Below are positions 19,085-27,397 of a stretch of 64,000 nt of DNA, one piece after another. The stretch comes from Actinomyces bovis (GTDB lineage: Bacteria; Actinomycetota; Actinomycetes; Actinomycetales; Actinomycetaceae): the NCBI RefSeq assembly GCF_900444995.1, contig NZ_UAPQ01000001.1, positions 1 to 64,000 on the forward strand, read 5' to 3'. Both the position numbers and the translations under genes were made by a program. A model generated the notes under the pieces. The model did no database searches. It saw only the letters and a program-made list of their open reading frames with translations, and had not been told where the DNA came from. Position 1 is the stretch's first letter. Every line of letters starts with the position of its first letter.

Positions 19085-21943
19085 GGTCTTCAAGAGCAAA
19101 GGCTTAAGGAAGGCTCCAGTGTGGGAGGCGGCGTGCCCTGCCACCTGCTCCGGGGTGCCAGTGGCCACCACGGTGCCACCGCCTTTGCCACCCTCTGGGC
19201 CCATATCCACCACCCAGTCGGCGTTAGCAATCACGTCCAGGTTGTGTTCGATCACGATCACCGTGTTGCCCTTGTCCACCAGACCCTGCAGCACTTGGAG
19301 GAGCTTGCGGATGTCTTCAAAGTGCAGGCCGGTTGTCGGCTCGTCCAGCACGTAGACGGTGCGGCCAGTGGAGCGGCGCTGCAGCTCGGTAGCCAGCTTG
19401 ACACGCTGCGCCTCGCCACCGGAAAGAGTGGTGGCGGGTTGTCCTAAGCGCACATAACCAAGCCCCACCTCTACCAGGGTGTTTAGGTGCCGCGCGATAA
19501 TCGGGGTAGCCGAGAAAAATTCGGCTGCCTGCGCGATGGTCAAGTCCAGGACATCTGCGACGGTTTTGTCTTTGTAGCGAATCTCCAGGGTCTCGCGGTT
19601 ATAACGGGCGCCCTGGCAAACCTCACAGGGGACGTAAACGTCCGGCAGGAAGTTCATCTCAATCTTGAGCGTGCCGTCACCCTTGCAGGACTCACAACGT
19701 CCTCCCTTGACATTAAAGGAGAAACGCCCAGGACCGTAACCGCGCACCTTGGACTCGGGCACGGCCGCAAAGATCTTGCGAATATGGTCCCAAACGCCCG
19801 TGTAAGTAGCCGGGTTGGAGCGCGGGGTGCGGCCAATGGGCGACTGGTCCACATGCACCACCTTGTCCAAATGCTCCAAGCCCTTAACGGTCTTGTGGCG
19901 GCCTGGCACCCCACGGGCACCGTTCAGGCGGTTAGCAAGTACCTGGTAGAGGATCGCGTTGACCAATGAAGACTTCCCGGAACCAGACACGCCGGTAACC
20001 GCAGTAAAAAGGCCTAGTGGAAAGGAAACGGTGACGTTCTGGAGGTTGTTCTCCCGCGCCCCCACCACGGTAACCTCGCGCCCCTTCTCGCGACGGCGTC
20101 GCTCAGTGGGCACCGTAATCTCGCGACGACCTGCCAGGTAATCACCGGTGCAGGAGCGCTCGCACTCCAGCAGCCCAGCCAGTTCACCGGAGTAAACAAT
20201 CTCTCCGCCCTTCTCCCCCGCCCCAGGGCCAATATCCACCAGCCAATCAGCGGCACGCAGGGTGTCCTCATCGTGCTCCACAACGATCAGCGTGTTACCC
20301 AAGTCGCGGAGCTTCACCAGGGTCTCGATTAGGCGAGCATTGTCCCGCTGGTGCAGGCCAATACTGGGCTCATCCAGCACGTAGAGCACACCCACCAGGC
20401 CCGAACCAATCTGAGTGGCCAAGCGGATGCGCTGCGCCTCCCCACCGGAAAGAGTGCCGGCAGCCCGGGACAGACTCAGATAGTCCAAGCCCACGTCCAC
20501 CAGGAAGCCCAGGCGGGTGTTGATTTCGGTAAGCACAGATCCGGCGATCTGTGCCGCTTGGCCGGTCAGTCGCAGGTCACGCAGGAAATCGTGGGCCTCA
20601 ATGATGGACAGCTCGCATAGCGCAGCGATGGAGATATCTCCTACGCGCACCGCCAGTACCTCGGGCTTAAGGCGAGCACCGGAGCACTCCGGGCAGGGCA
20701 CCTCCCGCATATATGCCTGGTAGCGCTCCTTAGACCACTCGGACTCGGTCTCGTCGTGTTTGCGCAGGACGTAGTCCAGCACGCCTTCAAAGCCTGAGGA
20801 GTAAACGCGTTCGCGGCCCCAGCGGTTGCGGTACTTGACCTTCACCTCATAGTCCTTGCCACGCAAGATCGCCTCTTTGGCGCGCTCGGGCAGGGCCCGC
20901 CAGGGTGAGTCCACGCTGAAGCCAAGCTCTTCTCCAAGAGCCTTAAGTTGGCGCGTGAAGTAGTCCTGGTGACTAGCCCAAGGGGCGATCGCCCCCTCAG
21001 CCAGGCTGAGCTCTTCGTCTGGGACAACCAGCTCGGGGTCCACTTCCAGGCGGGAGCCCAAGCCGGTGCAGCTGGGGCAGGCACCGTAGGGGGCGTTGAA
21101 AGAGAAGGTACGCGGCTCCATCTCGTCCAGCTGCAGGGGATGCTGGTTGGGGCAGGCGCGTTTCTCGGAGAAGCGGGTCTCGCGTTCAGGATCCTCCGGG
21201 TCTCGATCCACTTGATCCACGATGAGCAGGCCATCTGCCAGCCCCAAGGCGGTCTCTACGGAGTCGGTGAGACGCTGGCGCATGCCTTCGCGGACCACTA
21301 GGCGATCCACCACCACCTCAATATTGTGCTTGAGTTTCTTCTCCAAGGTGGGAGGTGCGTCCAGGCGGGCATTCTCTCCATCCACGCGCACGCGAGTGAA
21401 GCCACGGCCTCGCAGCTCCTCAAATAACTCCGAGTACTCGCCTTTGCGACCACGTACCACCGGTGCGAGTACCTGGAAACGGGTGCCCTCGGGCAGTTCC
21501 CGGACGCGGTCCACGATCTGCTGGGGCGTCTGGGAGGCGATCACCTCGTCGCAGACGGGGCAGTGCTGCACTCCAGCACGTGCGTAAAGGAGGCGGAGGT
21601 AGTCGTAGACCTCCGTGATGGTGCCAACCGTGGAGCGGGGGTTGCGGGAGGTGGACTTCTGGTCAATCGAGACTGCTGGGGACAGCCCTTCGATGAAGTC
21701 AACATCAGGCTTGTCCATCTGCCCCAGGAATTGACGGGCGTAGGAAGACAGGGATTCGACGTAGCGCCGCTGGCCCTCCGCAAAAATCGTGTCGAAGGCC
21801 AGGGAGGACTTGCCGGAGCCGGAAAGGCCGGAGAAGACGATCATCTTTCCGCGCGGGAGGTCTAAGTCCACGCCTTTGAGGTTGTGTTCGCGTGCGCCAC
21901 GGATGATGAGTGAGTCGTTCACCTGTCCGAGTCTAGGCGGCAT
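19076..21943 (-). CDS. uvrA: Excinuclease ABC subunit A
   Basis: UvrA is the damage-sensing ATPase dimer of nucleotide excision repair. Two ABC modules are present: Walker [15 protein letters not shown] near the N-terminus and [14 protein letters not shown] in the second half, each with signature LSGGEAQRI or LSGGEAQRV. Zinc-finger Cys pairs are visible ([36 protein letters not shown]). I set the start at the ATG at 21943 (GAAGG 7 nt upstream), giving 955 residues; the upstream ATG at 22060 adds a tail unlike the family. It appears monocistronic; uvrB and uvrC lie elsewhere in the window. Confidence 0.96.
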   Translation of the reverse strand: MPPRLGQVNDSLIIRGAREHNLKGVDLDLPRGKMIVFSGLSGSGKSSLAFDTIFAEGQRRYVESLSSYARQFLGQMDKPDVDFIEGLSPAVSIDQKSTSRNPRSTVGTITEVYDYLRLLYARAGVQHCPVCDEVIASQTPQQIVDRVRELPEGTRFQVLAPVVRGRKGEYSELFEELRGRGFTRVRVDGENARLDAPPTLEKKLKHNIEVVVDRLVVREGMRQRLTDSVETALGLADGLLIVDQVDRDPEDPERETRFSEKRACPNQHPLQLDEMEPRTFSFNAPYGACPSCTGLGSRLEVDPELVVPDEELSLAEGAIAPWASHQDYFTRQLKALGEELGFSVDSPWRALPERAKEAILRGKDYEVKVKYRNRWGRERVYSSGFEGVLDYVLRKHDETESEWSKERYQAYMREVPCPECSGARLKPEVLAVRVGDISIAALCELSIIEAHDFLRDLRLTGQAAQIAGSVLTEINTRLGFLVDVGLDYLSLSRAAGTLSGGEAQRIRLATQIGSGLVGVLYVLDEPSIGLHQRDNARLIETLVKLRDLGNTLIVVEHDEDTLRAADWLVDIGPGAGEKGGEIVYSGELAGLLECERSCTGDYLAGRREITVPTERRRREKGREVTVVGARENNLQNVTVSFPLGLFTAVTGVSGSGKSSLVNAILYQVLANRLNGARGVPGRHKTVKGLEHLDKVVHVDQSPIGRTPRSNPATYTGVWDHIRKIFAAVPESKVRGYGPGRFSFNVKGGRCESCKGDGTLKIEMNFLPDVYVPCEVCQGARYNRETLEIRYKDKTVADVLDLTIAQAAEFFSATPIIARHLNTLVEVGLGYVRLGQPATTLSGGEAQRVKLATELQRRSTGRTVYVLDEPTTGLHFEDIRKLLQVLQGLVDKGNTVIVIEHNLDVIANADWVVDMGPEGGKGGGTVVATGTPEQVAGHAASHTGAFLKPLLLKTSA

Positions 21944-22083
21944 ACTTAAGCCTTCAAACAGGTGTTCGACAGGTGGCGGGGAGGTCTTCGCCACTCCCCT
22001 CACTTCAGCACAACAGCCATGCTCCAGATCGCCGACGGCGTCGTTCCGGCACGGGGTCAAGCGCAGATGGATACGCTGGCACT

Positions 22084-22368
22084 ATGAGCAAGATCTTTGC
22101 GGTGGAGTACCGCTACGTGACCGATCAGGACGAGGCAATGGCCGAGGTGCGCCCCAGTCACCGGGCCTTCAACGGAGAGTTAGCCAAGCAGGACAAACTG
22201 CTTGCCGCAGGCCCTTACGTAGGCACCCACGACGCGCTCATCGTGGTGCGCGCTGAGGACGCCGCTGATGCGCTGGCTTTGCTAGAGGAAGACCCCTTCA
22301 ACCAGGCTGGTTTCATCGCTGAGCGCCTCCCGCGCGAGTGGAATCCGGTGATTGGTGTGCTCGCCTGA
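22084..22368 (+). CDS. YciI-like protein
   Basis: The 94-residue protein is a YciI/DGPF-type ferredoxin-like fold: MSKIFAVEYRYVTDQ, then PSHRAFNGELAKQDKLLAAG with the conserved His of the putative active site, and DDPF-like EEDPFNQAGF. Family members are small, mostly uncharacterised enzymes or accessory domains. I start at the ATG at 22084 because the upstream extension (to 21973) is low-complexity and overlaps the uvrA leader. It diverges from uvrA and converges on the oxidoreductase operon. Confidence 0.85.
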   Translation: MSKIFAVEYRYVTDQDEAMAEVRPSHRAFNGELAKQDKLLAAGPYVGTHDALIVVRAEDAADALALLEEDPFNQAGFIAERLPREWNPVIGVLA

Positions 22369-22407
22369 GCCCAGCCGCTAGCGCGCGCAGCACCGTCACA
22401 CTTAGTA

Positions 22408-22455
22408 ACGCGGGTGGGGCCTGGTCGCAGACAAGCGGCCAGGCCCCACCCGTGT
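22408..22455. terminator. Bidirectional terminator hairpin
   Basis: A 14-bp perfect GC-rich stem (22411-22424 with 22439-22452, 14-nt loop), extended by three further pairs including one wobble, lies between the convergent YciI-like gene and the oxidoreductase operon. It probably ends both transcripts. There is no long T-tract. Confidence 0.65.
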
Positions 22456-22465
22456 GCTGTGCGCT

Positions 22466-24091
22466 TCAGACTTCCTCAGGCACCATGGAGATTGAGCCGC
22501 AGGGGCACTCCTCCACACAGACCCCACAACCCTTGCAGTAGTCGTACTTAAACTCGTACTCCGTGGGCCGGATCTTAGTGATGGCATTGTCTGGGCAGAC
22601 GCCAAAGCAGTTGTCGCAGCCAAAGCAGTTGCCGCAGCTCATACAGCGGCGCGCTTCAAAGACGGCGGAGGCCTCGTCTAGGCCCAGCACCACCTCGTCA
22701 AAGTTGGAGGCGCGGCGCACGCCTTCCAGCTTCTTGCGGACCTGTTGGGGCGCGTCGGCGTAGTACCAGGGAGTCATCCGGTCAAAGGTAGCGTCCCCTG
22801 GCTTGGGGGCGGGGGTGTAGGTGGTGCCACGCAGGTAAGCGTCGATGTAGCGGGAGGCCTTCTTACCGTGGCCGATTGCTACCGTGACGGTGCGTTCCGA
22901 GGGCACCATGTCACCGCCAGCGAAGACGCCTTGCAGGCTGGTCATCATCTGGTCATTGACTTTGACGACGCCGTCGTCGATCTCGATGCCCTGGGCATTT
23001 TCAATTAGCGACAGGTCTGCTTCCTGGCCCAGGGCCATGATCAGCGAGTCCGCACCGAGTTCTTCAAACTCACCGGTGGGCTGCGGGAAGCCGTTTTCAT
23101 CCAGCTCCATTTTTTCGATGGTGAGTGACTCACCATCCACGTGCTTCACGGTGGACAACCAGCGCATCATGATGCCTTCCTCTTCAGCCTCTAGGACCTC
23201 GGAGTCGTGGGCAGGCATGCGGTCGCGAGTGCGGCGGTAAACGATGACGGCTTCTTCCGCGCCCAGGCGCTTAGCGGTGCGGGCCATGTCAATGGCGGTG
23301 TTGCCGCCGCCATAGACGACGACGCGTCGTCCCAGCAGCGGCTGGTCTCCAGACTCGACATTCGCCAGCACAGAGACCGCGTCCATGACCTTGGCTGTCG
23401 CTGCCGCTGGGATATAGGCACGGCGGCCGATATGCGCTCCAACTGCTAGGAAGATTGCATCCCAGGAGTCGACCTCAGTCTCCACGTTCTCCACTTTGGT
23501 GTTGAACTCGAAGGTGACGCCCAGGTCCTGGATGCGCTGGACTTCAGCGTCCAAAATATTGCGAGGCAGGCGGTAGGAGGGAATGCCAAAACGCATCATG
23601 CCGCCCCACATCGGGCCAGCTTCCTTCACGTGTACGGTGTGCCCAGCTAGACGCAGGTGATAGGCGGCGGAGAGGCCAGATGGTCCAGCCCCGACGATAA
23701 GCACACGCTTGCCGGACTCAGGGGCCGTCTGCGCTACGCGCCAGCCTTCAGCGAGGGCCTTGTCCCCCAGGAAACGCTCGATGGCGTTGATGCCCACAGC
23801 CTCATCCACCTGCACGCGATTGCAGGCAGTCTCACAGGGGTGGTAGCAGACCCGCCCCATAGTGGCGGGCAGCGGATTGTCCTGCATGATCTGACGCCAA
23901 GCGGATTCATAGTCACCCTCTTCCGCGTGGAACAGCCACTGCTGGATATTCTCTCCAGAAGGACAGGCTTTGTTGCACGGTGGCAGGAGATCCACGTAAA
24001 CGGGGCGTTCAGAACGCCAAGAGCCGGTCTCATTCGCCAAGGAGGAGCCAATGTTAAGGGTGATGGCGAAGGGCTGCTTTGGGTTGCTCAT
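22466..24091 (-). CDS. GltD-like NAD(P)/FAD oxidoreductase fused to a 2[4Fe-4S] ferredoxin domain
   Basis: This is the last gene of the 2-oxoacid oxidoreductase operon and probably its electron acceptor subunit. Residues about 35-95 carry Cys ligands C39, C43, C82, C86 and C90 of a GltD-type iron-sulfur domain. An FAD motif VLIVGAGPSGLSAAYHL follows (about 130-146), and a second Rossmann motif VVVYGGGNTAIDMARTAKRL with YRRTRDRMPA is typical of NADPH binding. The C-terminus has two [4Fe-4S] motifs (CMSCGNCFGCDNCFGVCP and CKGCGVCVEECPCG). It thus replaces the usual small ferredoxin-like delta subunit. Similar flavoproteins link phenylglyoxylate and some pyruvate oxidoreductases to NAD(P). The direction of electron flow cannot be read from sequence. 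It starts 7 bp after porB. Confidence 0.85.
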   Translation of the reverse strand: MSNPKQPFAITLNIGSSLANETGSWRSERPVYVDLLPPCNKACPSGENIQQWLFHAEEGDYESAWRQIMQDNPLPATMGRVCYHPCETACNRVQVDEAVGINAIERFLGDKALAEGWRVAQTAPESGKRVLIVGAGPSGLSAAYHLRLAGHTVHVKEAGPMWGGMMRFGIPSYRLPRNILDAEVQRIQDLGVTFEFNTKVENVETEVDSWDAIFLAVGAHIGRRAYIPAAATAKVMDAVSVLANVESGDQPLLGRRVVVYGGGNTAIDMARTAKRLGAEEAVIVYRRTRDRMPAHDSEVLEAEEEGIMMRWLSTVKHVDGESLTIEKMELDENGFPQPTGEFEELGADSLIMALGQEADLSLIENAQGIEIDDGVVKVNDQMMTSLQGVFAGGDMVPSERTVTVAIGHGKKASRYIDAYLRGTTYTPAPKPGDATFDRMTPWYYADAPQQVRKKLEGVRRASNFDEVVLGLDEASAVFEARRCMSCGNCFGCDNCFGVCPDNAITKIRPTEYEFKYDYCKGCGVCVEECPCGSISMVPEEV

Positions 24092-24098
24092 AGTCGAC

Positions 24099-25379
24099 TC
24101 ACTCCTGTCCCGCAGCGGGGCTGCTTGGCTTATTGGCCTCGCCGTGCAGCGAGGGCCGAGTCTCGGGTGCCGGGCGGCGATTCAGGCCCCAGACCTCAGA
24201 GGAATCCTGTTCAGCGGTGGCTGGGAGGGTCTCCGCTCGGCCTTGCTTGGTTTGGGCGGCTGCGTGGAGGATCGCGTTATAGCGGCCCTCTGGGTCCTTG
24301 GGGGCCGCCAGCACGCGCTCTAGTACGTCCGGGTCCAGGTTTTCCTCTTCGATTAGGCCGTAGCGGCGGATGTTCCGGTCTGCCACGGCTTGCAGGCGCG
24401 CCAAAACCTCCGGCTGTCCGGCTCCCTTGAACAGGTGCGCGAAACGTCGCTGTGGTCGCAGGTATTCCTCCACCGGAGCTGGGCGGCGGATCTTCATCAC
24501 GGAGGTGATCTCCCCGCCTTCAGCCTCAAAGACGGGGAATAGTCCAGTCTGTGTAGCTAGCCGGGCAAGTTTCACGGTGATATTTGAGGCGGAGCCCCAA
24601 CCCAGTGGGCAGGGCACCAGCACGTGGATATAGCGGGCGCCGTGCATGCTCATGGCTTTGGTGACCTTGTATTCCAGGTCCCGGAGGTCAGCGACCGTGG
24701 CAGTGGCTACGTAGGGGATTTCGTGGGCCATGGCGATACGCGCCATGTCCTTCCCCTGGCCGAACTCATTGCCGGGCTGTGGCCCGACGGGCTGAGTGGT
24801 TGCGGTGCGGGCAGTAGGCGGGGTCGCCCCGGAGCGCTGCACCCCGGTGTTCATATAGGCCTCGTTGTCGTAGCAGATGTAGAGCACGTCGTCGTTGCGC
24901 TCAAACATGCCGGAGAGGCAACCCATGCCAATATCCACGGTGCCGCCGTCGCCCCCTTGAGCTACCACTCGCGTGGCCTTTCCCAGGGAGCGCAATCCGG
25001 CAGCAGCACCAGCAGCGACTGCGGGGGCATTGCCGAATAGGGAGTGCAGCCAGGGGACCGTCCAGGCGGACTCCGGGTAGGGCGTGGAGAAGACCTCCAG
25101 GCAGCCGGTGGCATTGACTGAGACCAGGTCACCGCCAGTAGCCGCCATGGCGGAGTCCAGGGCGTATCGGGCCCCCAGGGCTTCACCGCAGCCTTGGCAA
25201 GCGCGGTGCCCGGAGGTGAGCGTGTTGAAGCGGTGTGGATCGGATTGGATGGACCGCAGTTGTTCCTCAGCTAGTCGGTTGCCGACGGCGTAGGAGCCGA
25301 CCTGGTAGAACTTCACCTGCTCACGGGCAGGAATCTGGGTCTCCCGGACCTCCAGGATCCCTAACTCGACGGCGTTCAT
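24099..25379 (-). CDS. porB: 2-oxoacid:ferredoxin oxidoreductase beta subunit (TPP-binding)
   Basis: The beta subunit binds thiamine diphosphate and an iron-sulfur cluster. CQGCGEALGARYALD (about 61-75) and the Cys in VNATGCLEV, with a later VPCPLGWG, supply the cluster ligands. The TPP motif is GGDGGTVDIGMGCLSGMFER, followed by YDNEAYMNTGVQRSG. At 426 residues it is about 100 longer than typical PorB: about 45 residues precede the core, and about 80 residues of Ala/Pro/Glu-rich sequence trail it. Its ATG overlaps the alpha-subunit stop by 4 bp. The substrate is probably pyruvate, but branched or aryl 2-oxoacids cannot be excluded. Confidence 0.9.
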   Translation of the reverse strand: MNAVELGILEVRETQIPAREQVKFYQVGSYAVGNRLAEEQLRSIQSDPHRFNTLTSGHRACQGCGEALGARYALDSAMAATGGDLVSVNATGCLEVFSTPYPESAWTVPWLHSLFGNAPAVAAGAAAGLRSLGKATRVVAQGGDGGTVDIGMGCLSGMFERNDDVLYICYDNEAYMNTGVQRSGATPPTARTATTQPVGPQPGNEFGQGKDMARIAMAHEIPYVATATVADLRDLEYKVTKAMSMHGARYIHVLVPCPLGWGSASNITVKLARLATQTGLFPVFEAEGGEITSVMKIRRPAPVEEYLRPQRRFAHLFKGAGQPEVLARLQAVADRNIRRYGLIEEENLDPDVLERVLAAPKDPEGRYNAILHAAAQTKQGRAETLPATAEQDSSEVWGLNRRPAPETRPSLHGEANKPSSPAAGQE

Positions 25380-26668
25380 AGAGTCTCCTCCCCGCTATTG
25401 GGCTTGGGTGCCGCGCTTAGCACAGCGTCGGTGCGTGCTTGTGAGTCGCGCATAATGTTCTCGGCGGTTGGGCCACTGCGGCGGGAGCTAGCTTCGCGCT
25501 CCAGTTCGCGCTGCACCAGTTCCTCGTCTAGGTCCAGGAAGGTCTGGAAGAGCAGCTCGCCAGCAGCTAACTGGTCCAACATTTCATGCAGTGAGGCCTT
25601 AGTGATGGGGCGTCCGCCCAGGCCTGCCACTACCTCATAGTTGTCTAGGCTCAGGCCGCGCACTGCGGAACGGCAGTGGGAGGAGACGATTCCGCCGATG
25701 CCCACCGAGAAGGCCTTCTCAATATTGACAAAGCGCTTACACCCGCTGAGGGCCTCACGGACTGCCTCTGAGGGGAAGGGGCGGAAAGAGCAGATGCCTA
25801 GCACGCCCAGCTTTTCTCCGCCTTCGCGGCGCTCGTCCACGACATCTTTGATGGTGCCGAGCATGGAGCCCAGTGCCACGATCACCGTCTCAGCATCTTC
25901 TAGCTTGTAGGGGCGTACCAGGCCCCCGGAGTCGCGGCCGAATACTGCTTCGAAGTCCTTTTGGACCCGGGGAATGAGGTCGAGGGCCTGGAGTTGGCGG
26001 TGGTGGGCAAGGTAGCGGACTTCCGTATAGGCCTCCGGGCCAACCATCGCCCCGATAGACACCGGATTGGCTGGGTCTAGTACCTGGCGGGGTTCGTAGG
26101 GCGGCAGGAACTCAGCCACTTGAGCTTCCTCTGGCACGTCCACGGTCTCCATGGCGTGCGTGAGGACGAAGCCATCCATGCAGACCATGACGGGCAGGGA
26201 GAGCTCCTCGGCGATGCGGAAGGCCTGGACATGCAGGTCTGCCGCTTCTTGGTTGGTTTCCGCGTAGAGCTGGAGCCAGCCGGAGTCGCGTTGGCTCATG
26301 GCATCCGTGTGGTCGTTCCAGATATTGATGGGTGCGCCGATGGCGCGGTTGGCGACCGTCATGACGATTGGCAGCCCCAGGCCTGAGGCGTTGTAGACGG
26401 CCTCAACCATAAAGAGCAGGCCTTGAGAGGCGGTTGCCGTGTAGGTGCGGGCTCCGACGGCGGAGGCGCCAATGCAGGCGGACATAGCCGCAAACTCTGA
26501 CTCCACGTTGATGTATTCGCAGCCGCTCAGGCGGCCTTGCTTCACGAGGGCGGACAGGGCCTCGACAATGTGGGTCTGAGGGCTGATGGGGTAGGCGGCG
26601 ATGACGCCCGGGTGGCAGGCGGCAACGGCCTTTGCTACGGCCTGTGAACCTTCGATTTGCTCACGCAT
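25376..26668 (-). CDS. porA: 2-oxoacid:ferredoxin oxidoreductase alpha subunit
   Basis: The alpha subunit contributes the pyrimidine-binding and transketolase-C-like domains. The 430 residues start REQIEGSQAVAKAVAACHPG with YPISPQTHIVEAL (about 26-38), a variant of the YPITPSS motif of NifJ-type pyruvate enzymes. ESEFAAMSACIGASAVGART carries the catalytic Glu. The C-terminal 50 residues are charged and less conserved. It overlaps gamma upstream (8 bp) and beta downstream (4 bp), so the subunits are translationally coupled. Confidence 0.92.
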   Translation of the reverse strand: MREQIEGSQAVAKAVAACHPGVIAAYPISPQTHIVEALSALVKQGRLSGCEYINVESEFAAMSACIGASAVGARTYTATASQGLLFMVEAVYNASGLGLPIVMTVANRAIGAPINIWNDHTDAMSQRDSGWLQLYAETNQEAADLHVQAFRIAEELSLPVMVCMDGFVLTHAMETVDVPEEAQVAEFLPPYEPRQVLDPANPVSIGAMVGPEAYTEVRYLAHHRQLQALDLIPRVQKDFEAVFGRDSGGLVRPYKLEDAETVIVALGSMLGTIKDVVDERREGGEKLGVLGICSFRPFPSEAVREALSGCKRFVNIEKAFSVGIGGIVSSHCRSAVRGLSLDNYEVVAGLGGRPITKASLHEMLDQLAAGELLFQTFLDLDEELVQRELEREASSRRSGPTAENIMRDSQARTDAVLSAAPKPNSGEETL

Positions 26669-27254
26669 GGGGCTGCTCCTCCCGGGGGCTTTGGGTCTGT
26701 GCCTTGACTAGGTCGTAGGCGATGGTGGCGGCCTTTACGTTGGCCTCACCGATCTTTCCTGGGAAGCGTTTGCGGATCGCTTCCGCCATTGAGTCCAGCC
26801 GAATGAGTCCGGTAAGCGCTGCGGCACCAGCCAGCATGACGACGTTGGGGACCGGCCGCCCTAGGTGCGCCTTCGCGATTTCAAAGGCAGGGATGGTCAC
26901 TACGCGACCGGCGGGGCGGCCTTCTAGCAGGCGTGTCAAGCCCAGTTCTGCGAGGTTCTTGCCGGAGTTGATTAGGGCGTAGCCGTCTGCTTTGAGGCCG
27001 GCAAAGACGTCCATAACTGCGAGCAGGGTGGGGTCCTGCACGATGATTAGGTCTGGTTCTAGGACGGGTTCGCGGGTGCGGATTTCCGCGTCGGTGATTC
27101 GGCAGAAGGACACGACGGGTGCGCCGGTGCGTTCTGATCCGAATGAGGGGAAGGCTTGAGCGTGATGCCCATCTGTGAAGGCTGCCATCGCAAGCAGGTC
27201 TGAGGCGGTGACGACGCCTTGACCTCCGCGACCGTGGATTCTCACTTCGACCAT
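26661..27254 (-). CDS. porG: 2-oxoacid:ferredoxin oxidoreductase gamma subunit
   Basis: The gamma subunit (197 residues) has the conserved start MVEVRIHGRGGQGVVTASDL, which forms the coenzyme A-binding domain, then FPSFGSERTGAPV. It is the first gene of the gamma-alpha-beta-flavoprotein operon. The 143-bp upstream region separating it from the P-type ATPase stop should contain the operon promoter; I see a possible TATACG -10 near 27380 but no convincing -35. Confidence 0.92.
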   Translation of the reverse strand: MVEVRIHGRGGQGVVTASDLLAMAAFTDGHHAQAFPSFGSERTGAPVVSFCRITDAEIRTREPVLEPDLIIVQDPTLLAVMDVFAGLKADGYALINSGKNLAELGLTRLLEGRPAGRVVTIPAFEIAKAHLGRPVPNVVMLAGAAALTGLIRLDSMAEAIRKRFPGKIGEANVKAATIAYDLVKAQTQSPREEQPHA

Positions 27255-27397
27255 GTGCCGACGCTAAGCGCCAGTGAGCTTTGGCGCCCTGGTTCAGGAT
27301 GGTTCTGCGGAATGCCGCGGTTTAGGGCTGACTGCAGCGGGGGAAAGTTGGTGTCCCACCTTCCCAATACGCACGCCTCGTATAACGGAAACTACAT

